From: Multifurca ochricompacta
Lineage: Eukaryota > Basidiomycota > Agaricomycetes > Russulales > Russulaceae
DNA: 64,000 bases
Direction of reading: 5' to 3'
Assembly (NCBI GenBank): GCA_022496185.1
Contig: WTXG01000073.1
Coordinates: forward strand, 98,961-162,960
Shown here: positions 11,790 through 24,000 of the stretch, one piece after another
Layout of the letters: each line of letters opens with the position of its first letter
Position numbering within the stretch: position 1 is the first letter of the stretch
Notes under the pieces: generated by a model
Database searches by the model: none
What the model saw: only the letters and a program-made list of their open reading frames with translations
Told to the model about the DNA's origin: nothing
Translations under genes and position numbers: made by a program

Positions 11790-12832
11790 CTAGACATGAC
11801 CATAATTACCATCTTTCAAGAACGCAGAAAGTCTAATGGCGAGAGCATCAAGTGCGGTGAGCCACTTGGCCAGTTCCGCGTCTAACTTCTCAACGGAACC
11901 GCCTTCAGCAATGCGTGTGAAGAATTCGCTGCGACGGGGCACAGCATGTATGGCCACCTAGACATAAGAGTTATGTGAACCAAACAAGCGCCAAGGCCAT
12001 ATCGGCTTTTCACTTACAGACACAACGGAACGAATGATAAAGGAGTGGTGATGCCGGAGGACAACGTCATAAGCACGTTTGAAACACACGCGAAGTTCGG
12101 CGTTGCGATCCTCCTGTGCATTCTGAAGGGCACGGCATGTGAAGAGGAGGCCCCTAAAAAGGAGATCAGAGAGGGGGAGGGGGGGGGAAGAGAAGAGAAG
12201 AGAAGAGGGAGAGGAGAAGAGAGGAGAGGAAGGAGAGGAAAATAGATTAGGATTAGGGAGAGGGTAAAAATCAAATTGCATGGGAAAAAAAAGAGCTGTG
12301 CGAACCGGGTCAAGCGGACTAGGCATGCTGTGCCATGCTTCTCGCCTTCCTGCGCCTCGGCCTGTACGAGGTTCTCTAGGGTTTCCGACACAGATTCATG
12401 GGTATTATACCGAGCGCGGACGCCCTGAAGGTCGTCATGTTAGGAAAAGAAGGGTTATGAGGGAAGAAGACACACGGCAATATTATTCCGGAGATCGGTT
12501 TGGACGAACGCAAATACGGCACCGCCCAAAAGATCTAAACCAAACCGGGGGGCGGAGGTGGGAGTGTGAATAAGAGTGTGTTGGCGTAGTGGAATTGTTG
12601 TTGTTGTTGTTGTTGTTATCGTTATTATTGTTGTGGTAATGATGATGTACAGACTGTAGCTCACCAAACAAATTCATGAGACCATCCGCTGCCTCGAGAA
12701 AGGAGACTGTTTCAACGCCATCAGCGGTTATTGGTACGTTTGCAAATGACTATGATTGTGATTGATGCAGCGACAACAATTAAAAAAAAAGAGGTGACAA
12801 CGAACCTTGACTGTCTCGAATTGAGGAGCCAT
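11790..12832 (-). CDS. Glycolipid transfer protein (GLTP fold)
   Basis: Exons: MAPQFETVK (ATG 12832); ITADGVETVSFLEAADGLMN; DLLGGAVFAFVQTDLRNNI; GVRARYNTHESVSETLENLV and on to CLVRLT; RGLLFTCRALQNAQEDRNAE through HHHSFIIRSVVS; then AIHAVPRRSEFFTRIAEGGS and a C-terminus ending GNYGHV with TAG at 11790. Introns have GT..AG ends. The total of about 200 residues is the usual GLTP size. GLTPs move sphingolipids between membranes in the cytosol. The D..N pair of the head-group site is present (TDLRNN), and a His sits in RHHHSF. The family Lys after NI and the Trp before the RGL motif are replaced (NIAG and LVRLTRGL). Domain call is strong; lipid preference may be altered. Confidence 0.88.
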
Positions 12833-13378
12833 GAGAGTTAAAGGGAAGAAGGCATATCCGTATAGTAAGGTCAAAGGAACAGCAAGTAGCAGCACGCCTT
12901 TGCAGCATTTCTTTGGGGGGGGAAGTGACGATAACCACGTGGGAGGAGGTTCAAATTGACCAGTTCACTTGCCAACTAAATCTCATCTAATCTGTTATAA
13001 AAAATTATGAAAGTCTTTTCTTTTTGAAAAGTGCGAGTGCGAAGTAAAAAGTTGTTGATTTGATTGATCCGAGAGGGGAGGGAAAATGTAATTCCTTCTC
13101 TTTCTTTCTTTCTTTCTTTCTATCTTTCCTTCCTTCCTTCTTTCCTTCTTTCTTTCCTTCATTCTTATTCTTAACTTTAATATTGATTTTATTTCTTTTG
13201 AAAAGTAGATACTTCCCCCTCCAGCCATTTTGTTGTTTTTTTTGTTGAATCAATTTCAACTGAAACCTTTATTTTATTTTATTTTCAATCTCCTTTGGTT
13301 AAAACCCGAAACCCGCTCATCCCAGGAGAATGTCAGCTTCCGAGTAATCATCCTTCACTTCTCCATTCTCCGTTTCTC
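12833..13378. promoter_or_regulatory. Shared upstream region of two divergent genes, with TTTC/TTCC microsatellite
   Basis: The GLTP gene (- strand) and the finger-protein gene (+ strand) start 546 bases apart and point away from each other. The interval contains a long pyrimidine tract of TTTC and TTCC units (about 13094-13170), then ATTTTATTTTATTTTC. No clear TATA box. A bidirectional promoter is inferred from geometry alone. Confidence 0.5.
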
Positions 13379-15871
13379 ATGTCAGATTTGTCCCCATTGA
13401 ACTCGTTCAGTCAGTCTCCCTCTCCGACGGTGACAGACACTTCCTCTCCACCTCCCATGTGCGTATCCAAATCGACCATAACTTCAATTTCTACTCTTTG
13501 ACATCATTTTACAGGCGACCCGCTAAACGCAAAATCTCACAAGAGCCGGACCTCGATGGCCCTCACCCTCACAATGATGTTCCCCCCTCAAAGGATTTTG
13601 AAGCCGGCCGTGTCACCTGTGAGGCTTGTGGCGAATCAGTCTCCTATCGGGATGAGCGTACCGGTGTTTTTACCACCAAACATTGGGACGCGCACAGACT
13701 TGGATGGTTCGTCCACTCTCCCTCCTCCCCCCCCTCCCCCTTCTCTCTCGACCCTTACCGCATCTCTCACCTCATCTATTTTCAGCTCAACGTCCTCATC
13801 CGCTTTTCCTGCCCCTGAGCCTGTCCGCTCACGTTCACACTCACACCCACGACCTCCTAGCTTACCAACTGAACCCATTTCCGCCGGCCCACCATCCAAG
13901 CGTCGTCGCGCTAAGCGTTCTGAAGAGGAGCGTATCGAGTACCTTCGTTCCGATCCTTATGTTGCCCAATTCGAGCCCTATCGTGTCCTTTGCGCGTCAT
14001 GCGACAAGTGGATTCGTCTTCGCCCCAACTCCACTTACTGTTCTATCCCATGGGACGCCCATCGCAAGAGTTGTCTTGCACGAAAGGGGTGCGTTATCTT
14101 TCCTATAGCCTCACATCCTATTTGTCAGCATCCTTTCTCAACGTTCCCCGCGGGTTCCTCGCTTCCGACTTGTAGCGCGAAGGATCCAGCGCCTTCGTTT
14201 GCCGCAACCGATCCAGACGCTCGTAATCGTAAGCACGATGGGGAACGAGTGCTCTGTAAGCTCTGCAATAGCTCGATTCTCGTCGGCCCCGATGACCAGG
14301 CTGCCCAAGCATGGTCCCAACACCAGTGCCGTCCCACGTCACCCTCAGCTCTTCCTTCCGCATCTACAATCCCGAGGTACAGCTTCCTCCGCTTTATGAT
14401 ATTCTTTTTTTTTTTTTACCCGACTCTATGGCTTACGCGCATATTGGCAACATTGTTCATCAGTGTTCCGCCACCATCACAACGTCAGCTCGCCTTGGTT
14501 TCCGCTCTCCCACCTCCTGCGCCACGGACAGCGAAGGAGAAGGAGAAGAGAAGGAGAAGGAGAAGGAGCGTCTGACAAGTCCACTTGGGTCTTCTTCCTC
14601 CCCTCAACCACCGCCCGCTCTACAACCTTCAGATGCGCCTTCGTCCGCAGCAGCAGCGGCTTCTGCCGCCGTCAGTGAGTCTCGCCGGCGGAATGCCGAA
14701 CAGCGTGCGGCACACCTGCGCGCCGACCCTCTGCTGGCACAGGTGGAGCCGCATCGGGTGTTCTGCGCGCTGTGTCGCAAGTGGGTACAGCTTCGCCAGG
14801 ACAGCACTTTCTGCGCGTACCCTTGGCACCAGCACCGCAGTAAATGTGTCATTAGACAGTTAGTCATATCGTTTTTGTTTTTTTTCCCCTCCCCCCCCCA
14901 CCCCAAATCCCCATCGGTGCTCAACGGTTCCCCTTCCTCCGCCACCCGCTCCCTTTGAAATTGTTCTCTTTGGTCATTTGTTGTTTTCAACAGTGAAAAA
15001 AAGACGAAGACCGCCCCTACGGAGAGCGTGACGCACAGCGGACGCGCTACCCCGACTTCAGCTGACGAGTTGACCGATAATGGTGAACTCGGTCCCGAGT
15101 TTGAGGAACTACTGGACTCGACAGAAGATGTCGGCGCGGTTCCTGATTCCCATGTGGCTGACAACCAGGCTCCTTTTTCTCCTCCACGGTACGCAGACTT
15201 GGACTCACCCGCGGACAGGTACGTCTTTTTGTTTCTTCTTCCTTTTTTCCCACACACACACCCCTCTCCTTTTCCCCATAACACATTTTCTTCTCGCCTG
15301 ACTCGCCTTTTTTTATTTTTTTATTTATTTGTTTTACTCATCATTTCCATGTTCCTTTCTTCTCTTCTCGCCGCGATGACCGGGAAACTTTCCCCTCTTC
15401 TCGTCACAATCATTATTATTATTATTTTCCTAAAACCGTTTGAATGACCAACTCACTGACCAACTCTTTTTTTTCTCTCCGCGAAATTTGACTTTTTTTT
15501 TTTTTTTTTCTTTATCCCCATACCCCACCATCGGTCACACTGCCCCACAACTGTGCCGCCACCACCATACTCACTGACGGCTCGGCTATTTCATTTCATT
15601 TTCATTCTTCACTTTTATTTTTAAATTCCCGCTCTCCGTGGGTCACAGGTTAAGTTTCACACGCCACTCAATCGACTACCTCTTCCACACGACGTACACG
15701 CCCGCGGACGCGCTGACGATCGCGGCGCTGGTTGCGTACATGAACGCTGCGCTCCCGCCGGACAAGCACGAAGAGTTTGACACCGCCGAGGTCACGCGTG
15801 CTGCCAAGACGTTGCACGACCGCGGACGTGTCGCGTTTGAAGGCGATACTCTCAAGCTCCTTTATTACTGA
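13379..15871 (+). CDS. Protein with four related CxxC..WxxHxxxC fingers
   Basis: Starts at ATG 13379 (MSDLSPLNSFSQSPSP) and ends at TGA 15869-15871. Exons are separated by short GT..AG introns (for example after SSPPPM, HRLGW, CLARK, STIPR, CVIRQ, SPAD). Four modules occur in order: CEACGESVSY..HWDAHRLGW; CASCDKWIRLR..CSIPWDAHRKSC; CKLCNSSI..AWSQHQC; CALCRKWVQLR..CAYPWHQHRSKC. Modules two and four share LRxDPxxAQxEPxRVxC before the finger. The first lacks the last Cys. Linkers are Ser/Pro/Lys/Arg-rich with nuclear-signal-like RRRAKR. The C-terminus (about 70 residues, ending FEGDTLKLLYY) looks like a small helical or winged-helix fold. I know no named family; zinc binding, perhaps with nucleic acid, is inferred. 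Confidence 0.8.
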
Positions 15872-17413
15872 TCACTTGAGGGCGAACCCAAGAGAAGAGG
15901 GCAAGAACAAAGAGAAACAATAATAAAAGTTAAAAAAGGAAATCTTTGTTTTTCTGTTTCTTTTCCTTTTTTCTGCCGTTGTGCGTCTCTCGTCTCTTTT
16001 TTTAAAAAATTCCTACTCTTACTCTCTCTATTCGCTTTTTTTTTTAACTTTTCGCCTCCCGCTCTCTCTTTCCCCCTTCTTTCTATTTCAATCCTTACCC
16101 TCCATTTCCCAACTTATCATTAAGAGATATTATATATATATACAATTCTGCTTCCCGGTTCCCCCCCCCTTCCATCTGCCCATTCCAGCCACTTTCTTTT
16201 CCGTTTTTTTTTTCATCTTCTTACCCCCATTTCCTTTCTTTGCTCCCCCCTCCTTCCCTCTGAGCTGAACAGATGATATTGGACTGGAACTGGACTGGAC
16301 TGGACTGGACTGGACTGGACTACCGGACTTACTTCTCAATCAGGTTACAATAATAATAGTAATATCGTTAGTCGTCGTCAGTAGTATGGTAGCAGTAGTA
16401 AATGATCTTGTGTTAGTTCGTACGTATTATATATCCTCCCCCTCCCTCCTCTTCCCTTCCCCCTGCTCGTGTTGTTGTGTTGTTTTTTTGCTTATTGGTT
16501 CCATATGTCCCGTCCGTTGCTGAAATTATTACTTATTTTGCTCTTTTCCCTCCTTTTTTTTTGTCTTTTCTATTTTATTCTCCCTTATCTACTCTCTCTC
16601 TCTATCTTGTTTTCCTCTTTTTCTTGTTAGTTAGGGTGCAGCGCATGCACATATATTATATATATATATGTACTCTGCTTTGCTTTGCTTTTTTTTTTTA
16701 TTGTCCCTTTTGTTCCCCCTTCCTTTTCCACCCACCTCACCCAACCTCTGGACGCCAATACTGGTATTACTGTACATTACATCTAACAAGTCGAGAGTAC
16801 CACCACCCAACGCTCGATTGCCTTTTTGTCTTAGCTTCTTAGCCTTTATCTTTTTTTTTTTTTTTGGGTTTCTAAGCATAGTTTGTGTTGTTTTAATTAT
16901 TTATTATCCGGAGGTTAGTACAATGTCTTCTAAGTGAAAATCAAAAACGAAAGCGAATGGGGATAACAAAAAAACAATCAACTATCGATTACATATGAAA
17001 GCGAGAAAGGCCGGGCGACGGGATGGGGGGGGTAAGTTATAGGTGGGCGTACGTCCCCGTCTCAAGGAAGGAACCTATATGATATATATATATATACTTA
17101 CTTCAGTACTACTATCTAAACCAACCAATGAAAAATGAAGTCAGTCTTGAGGTAAATTGACCGGGTTATAAATTCAAAGATACAGCGAAAGGAAATAGAG
17201 TATAGCATGTTTTGTGTTGTGCCCGTACGGGTGACGGTGAGAAAGAGAAAGAGAAAAAAAAAATACAGTTTTTAAGCATAGCGAGATGGCGAGAGCAAAA
17301 AATAAAATAAAACAACCCCAGTTAAAAAAGAGGGAAAGAGAGATTATAAAAAAAAAAGAAAGGGGGAGGGAAGATATAAGAAAGACCGACCGAGGAGGGG
17401 GAGGGAAACGAAT
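15872..17413. other. Convergent intergenic region, no gene seen
   Basis: This lies between the 3' ends of the finger gene and the Zn2Cys6 gene. It is strongly pyrimidine-rich on the + strand up to about 16900, then purine-rich, as expected for two facing 3' UTRs. It contains TATATATA runs (16130, 16655, 17085) and a GGACT tandem repeat. No coding frame with domain-like sequence. Confidence 0.5.
16280..16322 (+). repeat. (GGACT)n minisatellite
   Basis: TTGGACTGGAACTGGACT is followed by uninterrupted GGACT units up to TACCGGACTT, about eight units in all. Confidence 0.9.
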
Positions 17414-20400
17414 TCAAAGGGGGTGTCCACCGCCGCCGCCGCCGCCACCTTCAAGGATTCCCGAATGTTGCTGCATGAACGACATCCAAGTCTCGTTCAA
17501 CCGGGAACCATTCGGCGCGAGCCCAAGCTGCGAAAGTTCCGTCGTCTGCTGTGAGAGCGCCGCAGCCCCATAATGCCCTCGCAGCTCAACGATATCTTCC
17601 ACATGTGCTGGTCCAATGACGATGACAATGATGACAGTGGTGGTAATTGCGACAATTGTGGTGGTAGGGGCCCTCCAGGTCTGGAATGAAGATGTGACCG
17701 TGATTGTGAGTGCGGGTGCGGATGTAGGAGATGGTGGATGTGGATTAATGGTGCGTGGGTGTGAGCGTGGACATGGGCCGGTGCATATGGAGCTACCATA
17801 TATTGTTGTGCGGAGGAACGACTTCGAGCGTGTATTGAGGTTGTTCTGGGGAGTACCCTCCGTACTGGTGATGTTGTGGTTGATGAGGTGTCGGTGGTGG
17901 AAGTTCGATGGATGTGACATAGTGCGGATCATAACCGACGTATTGTTCTTGTCCCGCGAGCCATTCGCCGATCATCGATTGGCCTGGCGGGAGGTGTACT
18001 TGTGCATGCGCCGCGTGCTCATCGTGTGTTGGCCCGGGCACCATTGGCGCTTGTGGCGGTATTCCTGACGGCGATACGCCGCCTGAACGGAAGACCTTTG
18101 TACGGCCAGCGTAGACAGTGAATTCATCGTCTAGCTCTTCTTGCTTTACGCCCCACGCCGCACCGTCTGCACGTGGGTGAGGGGGGGCGTTGCGCGCCAC
18201 CATCAAAGCCTTCTTTGCCTTGTCCCTCATACGATCAAGAATATCCTTTTCGTTTTAATGTGAAGAAGGTTAAGAAAAATACTCAGGTGAAAACATCTTT
18301 GAATGGTGACACGTACGAAAGCTTTGGCCGCACGACGATTATGTTTGGCGGCCTCCTTTATTAATGAACACCCCCTGTCAAGCTCCTTCATAGCGTCATT
18401 CGCAAGGGGTGAGAGCGGACCACGAGTCGCGATAAAGGCGAAAACGACCTAGGAAAACACAGTGAGACAATGCCATGAGCCTTGAGCGGTTTTGAAATGC
18501 CATACCGCTGCGGAGAACGTGAACGTCCATATGGTCCAAAAACGACATGTCATGACAGGCTGCAGTTGAAGCTGTGCCTCGACTCTTTGTAAAATCTTTT
18601 TGGAGGCTCGGACAGTCGCCAAAAATGACGGAGCATATTGACCTTTTATGGGGTCTTCAGGGTCCTCGATGAGGGCTTGGACGAAGAAATTGCGATGAAG
18701 GGACAGGAGCACTCATAGTATCACTTAGCTCCAGTTGCCTTTGCATCAGGAAGGAGTCTTGACTTACTGACATCCGGAATATTCGAGAACATGAACACTG
18801 ACATGGATGCAGAGAGAGGGAGAGACCGGGGATCGTCTCCGGATGCGCGTATCATTTCCAGTATTTGGGGAGGGGGATTGAAATCGCGGATCTTGCGATC
18901 CAATTCCCTGATGGTCGTATAGCGGGGGGATGTGGCAGTGAGAGTGCGTGCGACAATTTCCGCAGTGCACTCAAATGCGAAGCGAAATATGAACACGCCT
19001 ACTAATTCTGGATTTAGGATAGGCGAGACAGGACATAGGGAATGACGTACCGGACGAGATGTTACCAGGTTCAAGCGTATTAGGGATGTCTTCGTCCCGC
19101 GGGAACTTGCAATCGATATAAGCACGATTAAAGGCAGGTGGTCGGCCATTAGAAAGCGCCTGTTAGGAAGTTACGGGTGTGTTACGGTGGGAGCGGAAGA
19201 TTTTAAAAAATAATGTCAACGCACATGCCACGAGTCTGCAATGAATAAGTCCCAAAAGACCATTCTGCGTCGTTGTACTATTTTCGGGTCCGTCTCCCAA
19301 CGGGCAGGGTCACGATCTATGAGCACGGTGAGGGTTTCTAGAGTGCAGGTCCTAGTTATCAAGCTTACGTAGTCCAATCTGTGAGATAAAATGATGAACC
19401 ATAACCTTTGGCATACTGGGGTCAAAATAACGCACCGACAGAGCAAGGTGAGCAGCCAAGGCAACGAGCGACCAAGTGGACTCCATGCTGGTTTTCCCAC
19501 TGCTAATGTCACTCCCAAGCATTGCGTTGTAGATGCTCGTAATGTGGAGAGTTTGAACGGTCACCAGTGACGGCTTCTCAAACACAGGTTGCAGACAAAG
19601 AGCCGCCAGGGCAAGTTGGTTGTAATGCTCGCCTTCGGATTCCGCGGCGGCGGTTGGCAAGTTAACGTCAAGGACGCTTCCTAGGGCAAAGATGCTGAAT
19701 AAGAGCGCCAGGTCATGGGGTCCACTGTAGTCCTCTGAGGGGTACGCTAGCTGCTTTCCGTAAATTGCAGGGAGCATCTCATTGATAAGCTGATGGCGAG
19801 TAACGCTACGAAAGATCCAGGCGGCGTTTTCCAAGTAGGACTCAGCCATCGATAAAGCCTGCTCCCATGCAGGCAGGCAGTTTCTGATAAGCAAAGTAGT
19901 TTCTTTAACAGGGCCCATTGGTGTGAATGGGAATGAGTAGGAGAAGCGTTGAAGCTGAGGAGGTAAAAGCGACCTCCCAGAGCTGTCACTTTCAGTTTTT
20001 TGACTTGGAGATCCTGTCGAATCCTCCTTATCTAACTGAACCAAGAATTCAGTCAAATGCAATTAAGGGAAAAAAAAAAAGGGAATACAACAGTGCAACA
20101 TACTAAGAGGAGGTCGGATCCACCAGTGGATCCAAAGAAGCGAGAGAGACCGTGATCGGAGACGGAGAGGGTGCCAAGTGACTTTAAAACTTCGCCGGCA
20201 CCCTCGTCATCGCTCTCTTGCAGCTGCTCGTCAAGTCCTCCACTATCTGCGATGATGGAACTTTCGCCGAGTAATGGGTGAGGCTCAGTTGAGTGGCTCG
20301 CTTGAAGCACGGCAAGAGCGTCTTCCAATTGACGAATTCGATCACCCATTCGAGCTATCCGTCGGTGTAGATGCTCCGTGGCAGCAATGACGAATCTTTT

Positions 20401-21019
20401 TTTTTTTTTAATTGTATGTTTTTTTTTTTAGAAAAAAAGGCAAGCGCCCGGTTATCTGGTCAACCTAGAAATTCCGCAAGAGTGGAAAGAGAAAGAGGTC
20501 GCACCGAGTTCCTTGTCCTGTAGCAAGACTGCCTGATTGTCGAAGGCGGTTTCAGCATGATGAACAAAAAAGAAAAACGAAATGGAATGGAACACGAACC
20601 ATTCGGACACAATGAGGCACACCCTCTCCTCTATGCGCGGGCGTCAAAGAAACAATGTCAATAAAATAAAAGGCAGGTGGAGAGGGGGAAATCGCGGGGG
20701 AATGTGCAGTACTTGCCTGACAAGATTGGCATGGAATTTGTTTGTCACACTTAATCTTAAGTCTGGCGAAAAAGAAAAGTTAGGATAAGGAAGAAGGGAA
20801 TGTTGAAGGCAGACCGATGCAAGACAGGGAAGACAAGAGAGTATAGTATGGATGACGATGGCCGATCACGCACCTCCGACACTCCGCACAGGAGATCTCT
20901 CCGCGGTTCCTTTTCATCTCAATTTCCCGAGAATGCATGCCGTCCTGTCGGATGCCTGCAGCTGCATCACGGTTGACTCTGCGACGGTCTGAATGGGGCT
21001 TGGAGAGATCGACAGGCAT
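17414..21019 (-). CDS. Zn2Cys6 fungal-specific transcription factor
   Basis: Starts at ATG 21019 (MPVDLSKPHSDRRR). The DNA-binding cluster is split over short exons: ISCAECRR, LKIKCDKQIPCQSCQ, RRGCASLCPNG, SLATGQGTR, then FVIAATEHLHRRIARMGDRI. This gives the six cysteines of a Zn(II)2Cys6 domain and a short coiled coil (RIRQLEDALAVLQ). The exon at 19352-20062 and later ones (WETDPKIVQRRRMVFWDLF, FAFECTAEIVARTLTATSPR) are the fungal-specific middle homology region. The C-terminus is Pro/His-rich and ends SFMQQHSGILE followed by eight Gly, with the stop at 17414. It is expected to bind CGG-type DNA sites in the nucleus as a dimer. The intron after CQSCQ starts GCAAGT, a GC-AG intron. The last exons could differ slightly from this model. 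Confidence 0.85.
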
Positions 21020-24000
21020 GGTGCTGGCGGCGAGAAAAGGTTCATTGGTGAAGGGTCCGTTGCGGTGCTTATTTGAAGGTGTTAAGCCCTGAAAGGTGGG
21101 CGTGGGAAATTTAAATACAAATAAAGATAAAAGATCGTAACCATACCATTTTTGGAAATTGGAAACTCTCACTTCTCTCGTTCTTTGTGTCTCTCGTCTT
21201 CTTTCTCTTCTCTCTTTCTCTTTCTCTCTTTCTCTTTCTCTTTCTCTTTCTCCTTCTCTTTCTCTCTCCCTCTCTCTCTTTCTTTCTTCTCCTGATTCGG
21301 GTTCGGGTTTGGTTGCACTTCGTTACCGGCGTGGAGCGTTGTGTAGTAGTACAATTACAATTTACAATTTACAATCACAATTTATTACAATTCTGCATCG
21401 TGTCGTACGGTTAGTTAAGGTCATCTCTCTACCAAGTGATTCATTCAAGTTCGAGTTCGAGTTCAAGTATAATCTCTTCCAATAAAAATCCCGTGTTCAC
21501 CGGATCACACATACAATTGGTAACCTTGTATTTTATTCTTCCTCCTCCTCTTTCTCCCCCCCCCCTCTCCGAGCTTCTTACATAGCCTTATGCTTCAACT
21601 CGATGGAGTTCGTGTCGCCACCAACGCAAGTATCTCAGGACCCGCAGCATCTCGGCAAGGCAAAAAGATCTTCCTTCCTCTTCCTTTCACAGCAACGGTC
21701 TTAGCCGGCGTCCAAATATGATGATGAAACGCTTCCCTTGACCTCTTGTGAATCCAGCTGGACAAGAACAACATTTATTTTCTTACTGCTCGGTCCTCAG
21801 GTACCACACACGACTACGAGTCTCGAAGGAGCTTCACGCGATCATAAAATACATCTTACCATCGCTTACATCGCTTAGCTATAATATTCGCTATTTGCCG
21901 TCCCATTTTCCCCCTCTTCCGCATACCATTTTCGGTCAAACGGTCCCCTTCACTCGGCCATCACGGAAATGTCACAATCTGTCACGAAGCTGTCAACCTT
22001 GTCTCATCGTTCATTGGAATCTTTGGTCTCGGTTTGTACAGCTCTCAGCTAGAACTCATGGAAGTATTTTTTTTTTACTTGACGCGCGCTTGCTTTCTTA
22101 CAAATGGTATAGGAATTCAAGTATTTCAACTGTACTTCCCCTCTCGTGGGCTGCGGAGGGGGGAGGGGGGGGGGACAAAGTATGAACTCCGCACTAGGCA
22201 AAAAAACTCCGAAGTAAATGAACTCTCCCCAAAAATACTCTCCGTTCGACCACAGAACAGGACGACAGATTTGTGTATCACGATCCCTACAGGCCACACC
22301 CACTCTGAGGCTCATTCTCGCGTGAGTCTGCTTACCCCCCCCTCCCCCGGGACATTGCGGCCCGTCTGGATTGTGTCACCCACCCCTGAGCTGTATAACT
22401 TAAAAATTAAAAAAGAACAAGAGAGAATGAGGGAGGGCGGAAGGGGTAGCGGGGGGGGAGGGTGTTGCATACATAGTCCCGACCCATCATTACATGATGG
22501 TGATTTGCTTTTACGATTGCAAGATCGAGGTTGACCAACAATCCCTACCCCCTCCCTCCCAACTTTTTTTTTTTTTTCACCTGAGCGGAGAAATGTACTC
22601 CGTATGGCTAATTTCCCTTAACTAATAGGGGTTGAGGAGAATCTGCCAACCAGCCAGCCAAGAACTGCGCAACGATCAGAAAATCCGAGGAGCCCTTGGC
22701 TCTTCGCGTGTTCCTCGGCGTTATTGCGTGCACCAATACGCTACTGTTTCCAATGCATCCGTCGTCTCTCCTCATTCCGTAAACGGGAGGGAGGCGCGGA
22801 GTGACGATGTGCTGAATAACTAACTCTAACTCATTTTCTAACAATACAATGGATGTGTGTGTATGACATGCTCCCATGATCCTCCATGAGGTCGCAAAAT
22901 GGAAACCTTGTTGTAGACCTCCCATATATGGTCAATGGCTTTTATGATGTATTCATTGAATGAAATGCTCCCGGGAAAGCGAAACGCCCGTCAAGGAATA
23001 CATACGGCATATAGCACGACGACAAGAAGCATTAAACCGGGGGCCGTCTCGCCCAATCCCTGGCTCGAACTCAACGTGAAATTCTCGACTGCTCCAGAAG
23101 AAGTAAGAGGAGGTGAAAAAAAAAAAGAGGGGAGGGGGGGTGGGGGGCTGGTTGTGGCGATTCTGTTGGCTCTGCGATTTTATTTTATGACGTCCCCCTC
23201 CTCGTGTTCTATAGGTGTACACATAAAGTAGCACCTCACGGACGATCCACACGATTGGCACATGTTCTGCATTAAACTGAGGACCGGTGTCTACACAGAA
23301 AAGATAAAAGGGCCGATTATCCGAATGTACGTTAACGTTTATTCACCCCACCTTAGTCACGAACGAGCGTTGGGTGTTGAGGCACCGAAGAACTCCCCCC
23401 CTCCCCCCTCTCAAAGTATGTGACCCACCCATCAATAAGAATGTTTTTTTTTTCGATACGTATCGAGTACCGAGCGCCTAAAACCGGTTGTCGGTCGCCT
23501 GCTTGGCTATTGCAGTTCTTGCAATTGCTTATTCAACCCAACCCCGTTGAAAAGAAGAATAGGTCTAAGGGCGCTTACCTGCCCCACCCCTCCGGGTCCC
23601 GCCCCCTTTCTCGTTTCTTTCCGAGGTTAGGCGGTTAGGCGCCTCTTTGACCTCATATTGATCGATCGAGGAAAGAAATATATATATGTAAGTTGGGTGT
23701 TGCGTGGTTATCATCTATACAACCCTACCCTACTGAAATAAAAAAAAAAACAAAAAAACAAAAAACCATACATTCTAAGCGCTATCGGTACTACTACCCC
23801 AAGGATATGGGTCCCCTCCCAACCTTTCCTTCTAAAGCTAAACAACCAATTATCAAAAAAATGATCCGTGCAGCTCTGTGCCTTTCGTATTTTAACGCAT
23901 TTTTTTTTTCCTGAGTCCGTTTATTTTTAATATTTTTAATATTATTATTATAAATCCAATTTATATTCCGCATATTCCGCGCGTACTACATGCAATGAAC

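Noticed and set aside
10523..12832. The two - strand genes as one transcript or operon
   Set aside because: Each has its own ATG, stop and intron set with 168 bases between them; nothing shows shared function.
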